NCBI RefSeq assembly: GCF_016802725.1
Contig: NC_052669.1
Location: 6,625,501-6,689,500, forward strand
DNA length: 64,000 nt
Reading direction: 5' to 3'
Source: Solenopsis invicta
Lineage: Eukaryota; Arthropoda; Insecta; Hymenoptera; Formicidae
Part shown: positions 23,001 to 35,260 of the stretch, in pieces
Layout of the letters: each line of letters opens with the position of its first letter
How positions within the stretch are numbered: position 1 is the stretch's first letter
The notes under the pieces: model-generated
The model's input: only the letters and a program-made list of their open reading frames with translations
The model's database searches: none
What the model was told of the DNA's origin: nothing
Made by a program: the position numbers and the translations under genes

Positions 23001-26000
23001 ATGAAGTGCCGCGCCACAAACGCTGCACCTGCTTAGCTTCTCGTTGGCATTCCGCTTGCTGTTATTGTTGTTACCAGCCATCGTAGCACCGAGACACTCT
23101 CTGCATATCGGTAATGGAGCCTGCGGCAAACGGACAAAAGTCGATAAATCAATAAAGTAAAAATATCCAAGTAAAAGTAATTATATTATAGTCTGCAATA
23201 TCAGAATTTATAGAATTTATGATATTTTCAGCTTTGTTATGTACACAATCTCGCAAAAACAAACATGTCAAATGTTAATGAGAACTTTCCTCGTTATCTG
23301 AAAGAGAAATTCCTATATAAAATACAAAGTAATAATTTGAACGGCGCAACTTCCGAAACCTTCACACGCCAGCTGCGTATCAGCCTTCACGTATCGGCGG
23401 CTCGATACTATCTATCATTTACGTATCACATATACAAAAGACGAGTGAGTCCCGGCGCGAAACATAATTATTCATTTCAATGGCGGTAATGCAAAAATAC
23501 GCTGGCTAGACACGACGGTACTCTTATGCGTCGGAGGGGTGCATCTTATTAAGAGTGCACTGCGCGCCAACGATGCAGCAAGCGGTAGCGATAATTTCGA
23601 AGAAACGCTCTTTCACAAATATTCTCTGCATGCATTCACGGAAACGTATTACAAGCTGTAGGCATTTTGTAACATTCCGGCATGCGCTGAAAACTTTGAT
23701 AATAACTGTCAAATGTTGAGTGAAACAATGCCAATTAAATATTTGATTAATATAACCAAAAATAATTTTACTTTTCTAAATATATATTTTTTAAATAAAT
23801 TACTAAATTTGATTGTACTTATTAAATATTTTAAAAAAGTCAAATTATTTTCGTTTATATTAACCAAATATTTAATTAGCATTGTTTCACTCATTTGGCA
23901 GCTATCACTAAACTCTTTTTTTAGTGTGTTTTAATCCTCTCTAGTCCTACATCCAGAAGTATATCTGAGCTTACTATTAAATTAAAATTATTTATTGTTT
24001 ATATAATAAGTAATATTAATTATATAAAATAATGTTTTTCAAAGGGCAAAAAACGATTTTTATTTCTGAACAAATTAGTTTTTTCGAAACTCAAAGCGGT
24101 TCTTTTTTTTTCAAAGCCCGGACATTACGTAAGAAGGAACGGGAATCTAATGCAAATGCATGCGCGGGACCGTTGTTTTCATTAACCGAGAAGACGATAA
24201 ATTAGAGAGAAAGTGTATGCGGGCGAACAGCCTCCGTTTCGGCCGCTGCGACCTGTTGCGCGATTGGACGACTCGCTGTATCGACGCTTTTACGCGTGCA
24301 TCCGCAAATGCCTCGCGCGCCAATGTCCGCCCATTAATTTCATTCCGCGTCCAAGTTGCGCGAAACACGCTCACAGGTCATGCCGGTATTGTTGTGAGCA
24401 CGCTGGACGCCCGAATTAGCTTAATCGTGAAATAAGCGACCGGGTGGAGGACGCAACCGCATTATACGAAATCGCGCCACGTGTCTGCAATAAAAATGTT
24501 AAATTGTCATTCGAAACGTATTAACTTATCGAACAGGTATTTGATGAGTCATACGAGGATCTCTCGAGAGCCCGTTAATCCAAGACGCGATGGATGAACG
24601 AACTTTTAAAGCGTGTTCGTCGCAGTTAAAAAAAATAAATTAAAATTCAAGGATATATCGAGAGATCGGGCCTCGACATAAGATATTGCTTCGGAATATA
24701 TTTCCTAGTTTGATTTGTGATTCAATCAATTTTAGTAGAATTTTAGATGAACGAAATTCCACTTCAACGAAGATCGCTGAAGGATCAACGACTCCACTTT
24801 TCAAGAGTCGTCCCGGGAGCTCGGGCTCGGACGACGACGGGGGTTTGTCCGTCCTCGAGGGCCAGCGGGGGCTGACGTCGCCGACGAGCGTCGGGGGTGG
24901 CAATCGACCGACCGACCGAACGAACATACGACCGGGCGGGCGGTGGGTCTCGCCCGCTGTGTAATTTTCAAAATGGTCGTTCTCGCAAAACAGAGAGCGC
25001 GGCCAGCGATCGATCGTCTCCCCGCGGTGGACGGCGATTTGCGGTGTAACGACGAGGCGCAGCGGGGTAAAAAAAAAAAAGCGCGGGAAATGGACGCGCG
25101 CCGTGTGCGACGTACGGCGCCCGTCTCTCCCTCTCGCCCCGTGTGCACGCGGGGGGGAGAATGGTAACCCACCTGATGCGCGACGGGGACGCGGGACCCG
25201 CGTCGGCGCGCCGCGATTTTTCGCGCTCGAAAACGCAATAAGAGAGAAAGAAAGGGAGCGCGATTCCGCGGCGGAGGATCAATAAGAGAGAAACGTTATA
25301 CACACAAAACGAGTCCGCGCCGGAAGTTGCCCGAGATAGCCCATCGTCCCGGCGCGATCTCGACCTTTCGCCCCCTTCCCGCCCGTTCTCCAACCCTTCG
25401 CCCGTCCCTTCCCCTTCCCGCAGTCCTCTCCTCGCCCTTCTGCCCTCCTGCCCACCCGTCGTCATCGTCGTCGTCGTCATCGTCGTCCCACTCCAGTCCT
25501 CAATAGTATAGTAGTTAGTATCCCCGCTTGTCCCACTCCAGCGGTCGCCAACCGACATTCCCAACATCGCCGGAACGTGGGCATTACGGCGTGACCTGGA
25601 GCGAGTACTTTTCCGGCTTCGAGCCGTTCACGATTCTCGTTTGCGCGCGCGAACCGAGCGGCGCGTAACGCCAGCGACGCGCGGTGGGAAGAGATCCGCG
25701 ATTAGAGCACGCCAACGCGTTATCCCATACGCGTTTCATCTTCAGCGGTTTAACCATTTTGCACCCGTCGTTGCCCCGGAGGCGATCGCAATCTTCCCTC
25801 AAATCCCTCCAGACGTCAAACTAATCGCTATTTGAACAATAAAAATATTTTAACTTCTCCAAAGTATAATAGAAAATTTATTTAAAAAATCGAGTACCAT
25901 CTCTACACTATTAGGAACACTAAGTAGAGAACAAATTTTTTTTCAAATAGAATCAATTCGGGGTTGAAAGAATTAAAAACACTCCGGTTGGTCGAAGAAT

Positions 26001-28427
26001 TCTGCCGTTGTATAAAGTGTGTTAGGAACTCGGAGATTTAGAAAAACTATTATAGCTTTGTTCTGCAATAGGTTTAGTAAGCTTTCAGCCTTTTGCTCTA
26101 AGCTCTAAACGTTTTTCTTTTCTCCGGCGAAGAAGCATTCCCGGCGCTGTCTCAAACCGTAATCCCTAAGTTTTAAGCGAGCTCACCGGATCTCTGAACT
26201 GTGAAGTTCGGAGCTTCTAATTAACGTCACAGGTCTTAGCAACAGGCTTACTACATCTATTGTAGATGTAAGGCTTACTAGAGCGCGAAACGCGAGTCCT
26301 CGGCACGGAACTGCCAGAGAATTTGGCGGTGAACACGCACGTGTCTCTGAATAAGCGACGACATTCAATGACGAATTAATCTACATTGATCTTGATTATC
26401 TTGTGATGCGATAAAGTCGCTCGACGCGACGCGATATCGAAAAGTTAAATTGAAGCTTTGATAAAATTATTTCAATCAAATGTTTTGTTAATATGGCCAA
26501 ATATTTGGCGTTATTTAGCAATTATACTAATAAAAGTATTTCGTTCTACGTGCCAAAATTCTGGTTAAAATGTACCGAACAAAACTATTTAGTTAATTAA
26601 ACATTTTCTTATCTACATGTTTTTCTTATCTACATTTAAATTTTTTGTTACATAAAACAAAATATAATCAAATTTAGCAATGTTTACAAAATATTTAGAA
26701 AAATAGAATTATTTTCGGTTACATTAACCAAATATCTAATTGACCTTGTTTCACTCAACGTTTGATAGCTATTAACCAAACTCTTCCTTCAGTGTAGCGT
26801 AGTAATTAAATAGCAATAGCAACTAAACATTAATTACTTACTAAATATTAAATTATGCACTGACATTTAACTGAAATTATTTCATGAAAGCACACTATCA
26901 TTAGGCTTGTTCATTATTACCAAATTCTTTTCTTTTCTCGGTGTATGTGTAGTTGAAGGCATTCCCCAATTAGCTTGTACGGCACGTTTGAGTTTAAGGT
27001 CGTAAAAAACTGTTCGCGCAACTGTTGCTCCAAGAGGTAATTGCGAAATTAAAACCATGATCAAAGCTAGGAGTTTAAAATGAACGAAACTCTACCTTCT
27101 GATCAGCATCGCTAAGTAGATTCTCGATCATAATTAATTCTTTTATCAAGTTTAATCCTAGCCCCAAGAATCTAGTGATATTGAAATGGTTTCAATACAC
27201 TTCTTTGATTGATTGATTGATTGATTAATTGATTGAATGATTGATTAACGTTTGCGGTTCTAGGGCAAGCTATCTAACAAATACAAGTTGAGAAAAATAC
27301 AGAAGATAACAGTAGCAATGAACACAATGTTAGAAACAAAGATAGAAAGATAAAAAATAATTTTTTACATTCAATTTTACATTTTAATAAATATATTAAA
27401 ATAATTTTATATTCAAGTAAATATATTTATCTTTACAATATTTTCTTGATTAAAAAAATATTTTTCCTAAATTAAAAATTAAATTATTTTATACTAGTTA
27501 ATATTTATTTAAACCAAAAAAATAATGTTAAAATAAATACATTTACTTGAACATAAACAACTCTTTCGGTGTGATAATATTATAGTACAATGCAAATGAG
27601 AAGTGAGAGTGAGGAATGACAAAAATAACACGATGCAGATATGCGAAACGAAAGAGAGAAAGACAGAGGAGAATCAATCAAACAGATTAGCATTATCCAG
27701 TGTTGATAAAACTAGGTTTCTATCGTATAACAGAATAGTGAAGACGTCAGACAATATGTAGAGTATTGTACGAAGCTGCGATCTCCCCGTCGGTAATTTC
27801 GACGGGTCACAGGACGCGGCTTCCCAGGGAGTGACTCATCATCGAATGCACAACTTACAAGCTAGTCACAAAGTGACTCACCTTGGGCGCGGGCGGTTCC
27901 GCGGGCGATGTATGAGCGGCGTCGTTGAACTTCTTGAAATGTGGCGGCCTGTCCGTTTGCCGGAAAAGCTTGCCATCCTGGAGCACTAGTCCCCGTTCGA
28001 CCGCACGCTTGGCGGAGAGCTTGAGAGCGATTTTAAGATCGCCCTCGCTGTCCTCTTCGACGGTGTGGCTCTGCCTAAGGTACCTCTCGATGCTCTTCAA
28101 GGTCGAACCTTCGCGCTCGCCGAGCTCGCGCACAGCCTTGCCCATGATCTTGCTGATGTCCGTCGATTTGGTGACTCTGAGCTTCTTGGACTGGAGAACG
28201 CCCGGGTCCTTGTACGAGGACTGACCCTTGTTGAAGATTTTGAGCACATCGCCGCGCTTTACGGCGACCTCCAAGTGCTCGGCGATCTCCTCCTCGTGGA
28301 AATTGTGATGCTGACGTATCGCGTGACATATCCGCTCGACGCTCGGTCGCTGCTTCTGACTGCGAATCTTCTTTATCGCATCTAGAATCCAGGCCGACCA
28401 CGTCTCGGGCGATTCCGGCTCGTCCAT
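14057..28427 (-). CDS. enok: KAT6 (MOZ/MORF, fly enok) MYST-family histone lysine acetyltransferase, five coding exons
   Basis: Chromatin enzyme that acetylates histone H3 as part of a BRPF-containing complex. Exons: 28427-27882, 23120-22669, 22493-20998, 18995-18616 and 18538-14057, all GT-AG with matching phases; 2451 residues, close to fly Enok. Residues 1-180 are the winged-helix and H15-like N-terminus (SWILDAIKKIRSQKQRPS-like start, GSTLKSIERYL). Residues 183-300 form a double PHD finger opening PLPICREC. A Ser-rich linker contains LFDGLSHFFSA. The MYST domain has its C2HC finger (C918, C921, H934, C938), autoacetylation Lys in CLLAKLFLDHK (K976), acetyl-CoA loop QRQGFGR (1033-1039) and catalytic Glu in EKPLSDLG (E1059). 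After it come a KSTPL repeat array, charged acidic tracts, Gln-rich repeats and a Met/Ser/Pro-rich C-terminus. The stop is TAG at 14057. Confidence 0.96.
15336..15545 (-). repeat. Coding repeat of SHTPQPLPQ type in KAT6
   Basis: Several tandem copies of a unit like QPLPQSHTPQ or QSIPTHSPQ in the Gln-rich region of KAT6. The DNA copies differ mainly at third positions, so the array is old or diverged. Confidence 0.8.
17609..17758 (-). repeat. 15-bp coding minisatellite, ten KSTPL units, in KAT6
   Basis: Ten consecutive 15-bp units encode KSTPL with Ser, Leu or Ile variants (KSIPL, KSTSL, KSTLL). The array lies just after the MYST domain in a Lys/Arg-rich region. Near-identity of neighbouring units suggests recent slippage. 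Confidence 0.92.
18996..20997 (-). other. KAT6 intron between linker exon and MYST zinc-finger exon
   Basis: About 2 kb, AT-rich, no coding signal recognised. Donor AAGG|GTAAGAG at its 5' side and acceptor TTCCTTTTACAG at its 3' side. Confidence 0.7.
23690..23928. repeat. Palindromic MITE, CACTAAA/TTTAGTG family, copy 1 (left end eroded)
   Basis: AAATGTTGAGTGAAACAATG on the left recurs inverted near the right end (CATTGTTTCACTCA is read at 23877-23893), with AT-rich arms TTAAATATTTGATTAATAT and inverse. The right end is TTTTTTTAGTGTG. It lies in KAT6 intron 1, as does the copy at 26630-26795; another copy is at 44116-44348. Confidence 0.65.
24760..25573 (-). promoter_or_regulatory. CpG-rich island in KAT6 intron 1, possible alternative promoter
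   Basis: An abrupt GC- and CpG-rich block inside the 4.76-kb AT-rich intron. A strong donor consensus on the KAT6 strand (CATCAG|GTGGGT, exon side ending 25173) would allow a first exon of up to about 400 bp to splice to the PHD exon. The reading frame does not continue in phase, so such an exon would be non-coding and translation would begin at a Met in the PHD exon. Inference only. Confidence 0.4.
25574..27881. other. Rest of KAT6 intron 1
   Basis: Non-coding and mostly AT-rich, with a GATT tandem run near 27205-27245 and a partial MITE at 26630-26795. A direct ATCTATTGTAGATGTAAG-like palindrome lies near 26252-26272. No gene seen. Confidence 0.6.
26630..26795. repeat. Partial MITE, CACTAAA/TTTAGTG family, copy 2 (right half)
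   Basis: Shares TTCGGTTACATTAACCAAAT, the TTGTTTCACTCAACGTTTGA block and the terminal CAAACTCTTCCTTCAGTG with the copies at 23690-23928 and 44116-44348. Confidence 0.55.
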
Positions 28428-28656
28428 CGCGTCTCCGTCGGCGGCGCGAACGGCGCGGACGGCGACGACGACGACGATGGCGACGAAGTCACGGCCAGTG
28501 CTTCTTTCTTCCCTTCCTCCACCTTCCTCCTGCCGATAGGCAACGTCGCGATCAACAGCGGACGTTTACATTCTGCTGCGACTCTTCGCTTTCCCGGCTT
28601 GGATGCTAAGCCCTCACCGCCTCCTCACGTTCTCACCGCGGGCTATTGCGCTGACC
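28428..28656 (-). other. KAT6 5'UTR part of first coding exon, with upstream splice acceptor
   Basis: Reading towards the start codon, TGCTCTCATTTCAG precedes position 28656, a textbook acceptor. The 229 bases from there to the ATG contain stops in the coding frame, so the ATG at 28427 is the start. A separate non-coding first exon must then lie further upstream (above 28657). Confidence 0.6.
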
Positions 28657-29458
28657 CTGAAATGAGAGCACGCTTGAACGGGGTTGCAAAAGTCGTGCGT
28701 GGGAGTTTCGGCCGCGGACGCTAAACGATCCCCTTTCGATATACCGCACGGTGGGGTATATTCGACATCCTTTAACTCGTCGAAAGCTGTCGAGCGACTG
28801 GCGTATGCGCCATGCGAGAAGTCAATCAAATTACTCGCTAGCGTAAAACAACACGGAGGAAAAAAAAACAATTTTACCGCAGCATCTAAAAATTGAGCTA
28901 GATACAGATCAGAAAATAAATTTAATTAACGTTGGACCATCAAAATAATTATGTAGGACGTCCAACCGTGACGACGTTGCTGCAAACAGTTTCGACATTC
29001 TAGCAACCAAGTTGAACATCCGATATAATTTTTTTAATGGTTCAATATAATAATTTTCAGATCTGTATTTCAGTAAAACTGTTCTTTCCGCAAGACACTT
29101 GCTCGAAAGAATAAGACGCAGGGTTATAATTCTACCGTACATAAATTTTGTTTTCGCTCGATAATCGATCTACGTAAAGCGACTACCTAGACCACCAATT
29201 TGGTCGTTGTATGTACACGTGGTTGACAACCACATCACGTGAAACATTATTGCGAACGCTCATAAAGAATTCATCTTTAGACCATGCCAACAGCCACCCA
29301 ATGGTTATAGAGCCAACGATGGTTGGTTGAAACACTCCATCGTAATATAATAATAATAATAATAATAATAAACTAATTTCGTTATTAACTTTGTTTTACA
29401 TACAATTCTGCGCCTTAACACGTCGTCTACTCAATGAATTTTGTATGTAATACATTGA

Positions 29459-29586
29459 GGCCGGTATTTACAGTCATAAATAATTTTCAATCTTTGATGA
29501 AAAGTAATCAAATAAAAATTCATTCGTACATTCATTCTTTTTTTCTTTCAAAGATTAAAAATTATTTACGACTACGAATACTGGTC
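29459..29586. repeat. Palindromic MITE, GGTATTCATAGTCG family, copy 3
   Basis: Left GGCCGGTATTTACAGTCATA and right inverse of GACCAGTATTCGTAGTCGTA; the stem continues through AAATAATTTT and AATCTTTGA. TGA flanks both ends (29456-29458 and 29587-29589), a probable 3-bp duplication. Confidence 0.75.
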
Positions 29587-30750
29587 TGAAAAAATGATTT
29601 TGTTGAAAATACAGAAAATAATTACGTTGGATCATTAAAATAATTAAATTGCACAAAAAAAAAAAGATTTGGTAATTATCAAATTTGGTAATAGTTACCA
29701 AATTTCCTTATTTTAACGAACCAACATAATTATTTTCATATCTGTATTTTCAACAAAATTATTCTTTCCAATTCTTTCAGAGTAGAATTTTTTAATCACA
29801 AGCATATAATCTTGCGCAATATGATCAAACAATCCTTACTAAATATATCCAATACACCCAGAGAAAAGTTTCTTCAAGTAAAAAATATTTGTGCATTGCG
29901 GTATAATTAAAGAAATAGTTTGATTGTGTAGCAAAAATTTTTTTTTAAACAAAAGAAATATATTTTTAAAACCAGATCAATTAAATTATTCTTTACATTT
30001 CTATCAGTATTTTCTTTGAGTTAAATAATTATTTGTTTAAACTGAACACATAATTTATTTACTTTCAAAAAAGCTAATAATATCATTTTTTGAAATCATA
30101 AATTTTTATTTTCACTTGAACTTAAAAAAAGAAACCAAGTAAAAAGAATATAATAATAATAATAATAATAAGCCAATTTCATCATTAACTTTTATAATTC
30201 TGCACCTTAACACGTTGTCTACCCCGTAAATTTTTATGTAATATAATTTTCTTGTTCATAAGCATATTGCGTAATATGATTAAACAATCCTCACTACATT
30301 GAACAGCACACTCTACTTGCTATCGAACTATTCGTGTAACGAAAAATTTTGCCTCAGTTAGCGCATATGAGCGTTTTGCGAATAAATGTCAGCATTTACA
30401 TGCACCGCAGCACAGTCGACATGTTAAAATAAATTTTACGCGTTTGTGCAATTCGACTCGCGTTCCGTGATCAGAAGAGCGCGAGCGCGAAGATCGTCCT
30501 CGCGTGCTCGCCGGCATTGCGGTGCGCCCGGAACTCGGCGGAATTATATCGGGGGCCTCGGAATCCGGGGATTTATTCAGCGCGTCTTTGTTCGCTGCTG
30601 ACGCGCCGTTATACAACACCGCGTTCGATTCTTACGATCGGGTCACGCGATTTTCGACTCCGATCGTAAACGACGACTTGTCCGGTTTCCCCCTGAGCGA
30701 TGAACTTTCTCCTGCGCGCGCGAACCTCACGTGTGCGTGCGTGCTCGCGC

Positions 30751-30759
30751 ACACACACA

Positions 30760-30791
<32 letters not shown>

Positions 30792-30805
30792 CACACATAT
30801 ACGCA
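30751..30805. repeat. (CA)n/(CGCA)n microsatellite
   Basis: Runs of CACACA then ten or so GCAC units; both strands give spurious open frames of Thr/His or Val/Cys repeats. Confidence 0.85.
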
Positions 30806-32911
30806 CACGCACAAACAGTTCGGAGCAAATATTTAAAATCACCGTGCCCGACAGCGGGTATTGCGCAACGCGCGAACAGCTCGCAACCACACGCGCGAGC
30901 TTATTAAAGTCGGTCGTACGAATACGGCACGACGAGGATCCGCGGTGAGATCTGCGGGGTCGTGACACGACGAAATATAATATATATAAGAATAAGAATA
31001 GAGTTGGGTATATCGATTGATCCCCGAGATAACCAGCGGCAGAAACCTCAGGAAGCTTCGAGGATGTATTATAGCGTACGGTGTACTCTGGCAAGCCACT
31101 TTTTCACACGTACACAAACTGTTCGATCGCTTTAAAGCGGACCTCTTCTTGATAAAAATACCTCGAGGGGGATCGTCGTTTGATTTCAAACCATCTCCAA
31201 CTTTCGACGTCAGATTAGTAAACCACTTGCGAATTAGTAAGAAAGGTTTTGCTAAAGTATCAAAAAATTTGGTTGGAATACTACGGATTTATGGATATTA
31301 TTTTTATAAATAATATTATCGATAAATAATATTAATTTTATAAATTTTCTAATGCAACATAATTTTATACTCGTTTAAGTAACACTGAATTTGATATTTT
31401 TTTCAACAACTTGATTGCTCGTTATTTGACCAATTATCTTAAATACCTTTTGAGAAAAAAAATTTATTTGAATACAGCAATGCTGAGCTGATAAAAGGAT
31501 GTAAGATAAAAATCTAATTTTTATTATATCTTGTTTAAGATTATAAATTCGTCCGAGAAGATTTTATCTTGCTGATATATGAAACAATGAATAGTTGAAT
31601 TGACACTAATTCTTTTTGTGTGCATCTATCAATATTCTCTAATAACCGCACATATTCAATAACATTCCTATCTTCATCCTTTGAAGGTTCACAAAGTATC
31701 CTTCCGTTTCTATTCTTACTCTAATTCTTTCGTAAGGTTAAAATTAACTTTTAAGAAGGCGTTAAGATTTCAAAGTAAGATGTATTATAACCTTTTGAAG
31801 TAAGTCTCATTGTAAGTCAAAAGACGCAATGATCTAGAAAAAGTTTTCTCAAACAAACTTCTGAAGATCAGACGAGATATTTCCTTTTTCTTCGAAACGT
31901 CTCGGTGAAGTGATTTGCCCGCTGAACTTCGGCGAAAAAAAAAGAGAAAAAAAAAGAAAAAAAGAAGAGGAGGGAAGGTCGAACGACTCTCGTTAGCTTC
32001 GAGAGTCTCTGACATCGCGGTCTAAGCGTGAGAAACAATGCGCCCGGCATTGGTGGCCGCGTGGTGGCCTAAACGCTCCCGATAGAGCACGTGTACATAC
32101 GGCGTTTATTCAATGTGCACGGGATATACACGAGAGGCGTAATTCTCAAGTGAGCACGGCGGAGAGTTCGACCGTAGGTCGGGCCGAGAGATCCATTGTT
32201 CGAGAGGAGACAAAGACCACCCACCGTTTTCGTGCAATATCCATATCGCGTATGCACGCTTCGATCGCTGACGGAAATCGCGTTAAAAGATCATGCACTC
32301 GCTCAGCAATTGGATAATAGCTGCTTAATCCGGAATTACATCCCCTTTTGCAGGTATAACTCCCCTACCTCTATTGTTAAACGTAACTAAATCTGATTAA
32401 CTACTCCACGCGCGAAAGCTACTTTCCTGAAGTCGCAAATGAAATGATAAATCGTTACTAATACGAGAAAGAACGTTTTTGCCAAAGTATATAGAAAACA
32501 GCCCGATATACAGATATGAAAATAATTTTCGTTGTAATTCAATGCAATAATTCAAGATAATTATGTAGAACAATCAAGTTGGTCGTTATTATGCCCACAT
32601 TTTTTTGTAGCATCGCTAATGCTGAATCATCCTACACTTAAAAAAAAAGTGGTATTGCAAGTACAGCCACAATTTTTTGGCTGCGAAAAATTAACTAAGG
32701 TAGATAAATGATTAATAAATATCGTGATATGTTTGGTAACTTAACTAATCTAAGTAACAGAGACAAAATTTATATCTCACTGTTTGTAAAATTTAGAAAG
32801 TCAATTTTTCTGCGATGCCTATTCTTATTAAGAATGTCTGGGTCCTATCTCAAAACATTATCAAAAATATAAAAATAGAATTCGTAGAATATTCTAGTAT
32901 TACGTTTGAGT

Positions 32912-33160
32912 ACACAGAAAAAAAGTCAATATTAAATCAACAATTTATTGTTTCATATATAAACAGGTATATAAAATCTTCTTGGAAGAATTCATAAATC
33001 TCAAACAGACATAATTTGTTTACATGAAGAAAATTTTTCTCTTTATGTAAGAAAATTATGTCTGTTAAAGATTTATAAATTCTATCAAAAAAATTTTATA
33101 TTCTTGCTTATATATAAAATAATAAATTATTGATTTAAAACTGAATTTTTTTCTGTGCAT
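32912..33160. repeat. Palindromic TIR element with ACACAGAAAAAAA ends
   Basis: Left ACACAGAAAAAAAGTCAAT and right inverse ATGCACAGAAAAAAATTCAG, with inner arms AAATCAACAATTTATTGTTT and inverse and AGACATAATTTGTTTACAT pairing with CTTATGTAAGAAAATTATGTCT. About 250 bp, non-coding. Confidence 0.65.
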
Positions 33161-34318
33161 CTGTATATAAAGTTCAAGCATAATTTATTGGTTTAAAAGT
33201 TATTTAATTTATTCTTATGTGTAAAATCGCGTTTAGCAACATTTATTTACAATTTTGATGTTGCTGATATAAATTCTACATGTGACATTTAGTAGATAAA
33301 AAAAAACCGATAAATTGTCGCAACACACCTAGAAATCCATCTACATCAGCAAAATATTTTTTGTTTTTAGTGTATATAATTATCTTCTGATCTGCATGCA
33401 TCTAAATCTTTAAACGCTTCCGCAAACTCGTTCTTTTCGCATATGTGTCTTAAAATAAGCAAAAGATAACGCACTACAATTCACATTTGTCCGATTCGCG
33501 ATTTATTTTTACACGCTGATATCTGGCCTTTGTGGAAATTGCCGAACGTCATGGATCGAGAATCGGCTAAATGTCAATGAACGTGAAAGTATCGAACAGA
33601 AAACGTATAAACGATACCACAATCTCGGGCAAGAGCGCGGGAAAAGATTAATTATGCGAACATCGGAACGACAGCTGTACCGCCGATGTTAGCCGCGATA
33701 CGAGTTGACCTAGGCCAATGATAATAAATATACTTGGCGGTTTAAGCGCCGACACCAGTGGAGGAAGGCGGACGGGAAAAAGAGGGAAAAAGAAAAAAAA
33801 AGGAAAAAAAACAAGAACACCAGCGGGACACCGGCAGCAAAACCGGCTGCATTCTAAGCTCTCGCCATCGGAGCGTACTCCGCACCACGTGCGCGTTCTA
33901 TTCTCGAAAATGATGTCTACGGTCCCTAGGAACGGGTCCACGGTTTCCCGCCAAAACTTCGCCGACTTCCGACAACCAGTCAGTCCTCCCGACCGTTTTC
34001 GAAACGAGAAAGTAAGATGTGATTAATGCACCGTGCCCCGGGCAGGAATTTTCCCAGCCTTGAACAATCGGAAGGACGACCACTTTGAAACACGTATACG
34101 TTAAACGGTTTTGGATTTACTTGTCGTCCCGTTCGGGACGTGAAATATTCTTGGAGAAATTCGACCTTAATGTTTATCCACGATCGACGCATCGAGCGCT
34201 CGATATTATTGCATAATATTTGAATATTGTACGTTGTTGGTCTAGAGGTTACATCGAGTTTGTTCCGCATAGTCTACAGAAACGTAATACAATATTGTAT
34301 TATTGTACAATGTTATTA

Positions 34319-35260
34319 TACAGTAGGGTGGATCGAAAAAATTAAAAGTTAACAGATCGAATCGTTCGGAGGAGCAAAAGCTGCATTTTGAGTCTACAAC
34401 TGCGTAAAATTTGAATCTCGAGCGGATATTTTCTGCCCTCTCTCTCTCACATCAGTCAAAGAAAAATTTGAAAAGTCGTACTGACAAGAAATGTTAGAAA
34501 TAATTTAGTTGTTCTAGTTTTAAAAATATATTTCTTTTATTTGAAAAAGATTTAGGATGCACGACCAAACTATTTGTTTAATTCTAATAAAAGGGGCAAC
34601 CAAAAAATTTCTTTAAAGAAACTTTTCTTTAACCGTATAGTAACGACTTTCTTTAATTCAAACAAATTTTATTTACTCGAAGAAACTTTTCTCGGAGTGT
34701 AATGTGCTTGATTTCTTATTCTTTTTTTGTGTTTTTCTTTGCATAGTTTCTCTTTGCTGTTAAATATTTTTGTTATCTTGTTCGAATTCTTTGTTGTTGT
34801 GAAATAAATCTTTACAGGCACTCATCAATTTTATCTTTACAAGACAGTCGTAGTTTTCCCTGTTAGGGAAATCTTATAAGAAAAAAAAAGAAAAATAAAG
34901 AAAATCTAAAAAAAAACTGACCAATTAGACCTTTCTTCTTTAGAACTTTAAAATAAATAACAAATCAAACATGGAGTCTATATAATTTTTCATCTGTTCT
35001 TAATACTTTTACAAAAAGGTTTCGCTATTTGACATTATCGTTTATCACTAATAAATTTTTTGTAAATTTTTACTTATGTCGATTTTGCTACAATTTTCAA
35101 ACTTTGAACAACTATTTATTTGAGGGGGGTCTAAGATTTATTATTATCTTATTATCTGATCGAGTTCAAACTTTGTACAATTGTTAGTAGGACCAAAATG
35201 CAGCTTTTGCCGTCCCGAGCGGTCCATTAACTTTTGATTTCTTCGACTGATTTTATTGTA
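34319..35260. repeat. About 940-bp element with long inverted termini
   Basis: Left TACAGTAGGGTGGATCGAAA and the inverted right end TACAATAAAATCAGTCGAAG align; both then share AAAAGTTAA and GCAAAAGCTGCATTTTG at the same distance. No transposase frame is visible, so it is non-autonomous. It contains a second element at 34553-34699. The termini look like a DNA transposon; I cannot assign a superfamily. Confidence 0.6.
34553..34699. repeat. Inner element with TCTCGGAGTGTA end
   Basis: The right end (GAAGAAACTTTTCTCGGAGT) matches, inverted, the start of a related sequence at about 29862 (CAGAGAAAAGTTTCTTCAAG). The left end is degraded. Inserted within 34319-35260. Confidence 0.45.

Noticed and set aside
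30632..30836. Cys/Val- or His/Thr-rich open frames over the CA repeat
   Set aside because: They are produced by the dinucleotide and tetranucleotide repeat and occur on both strands.
32040..32100. Sequence resembling a tRNA A box (GGCCGCGTGGTGGCC)
   Set aside because: No B box at the right spacing and no cloverleaf could be drawn.
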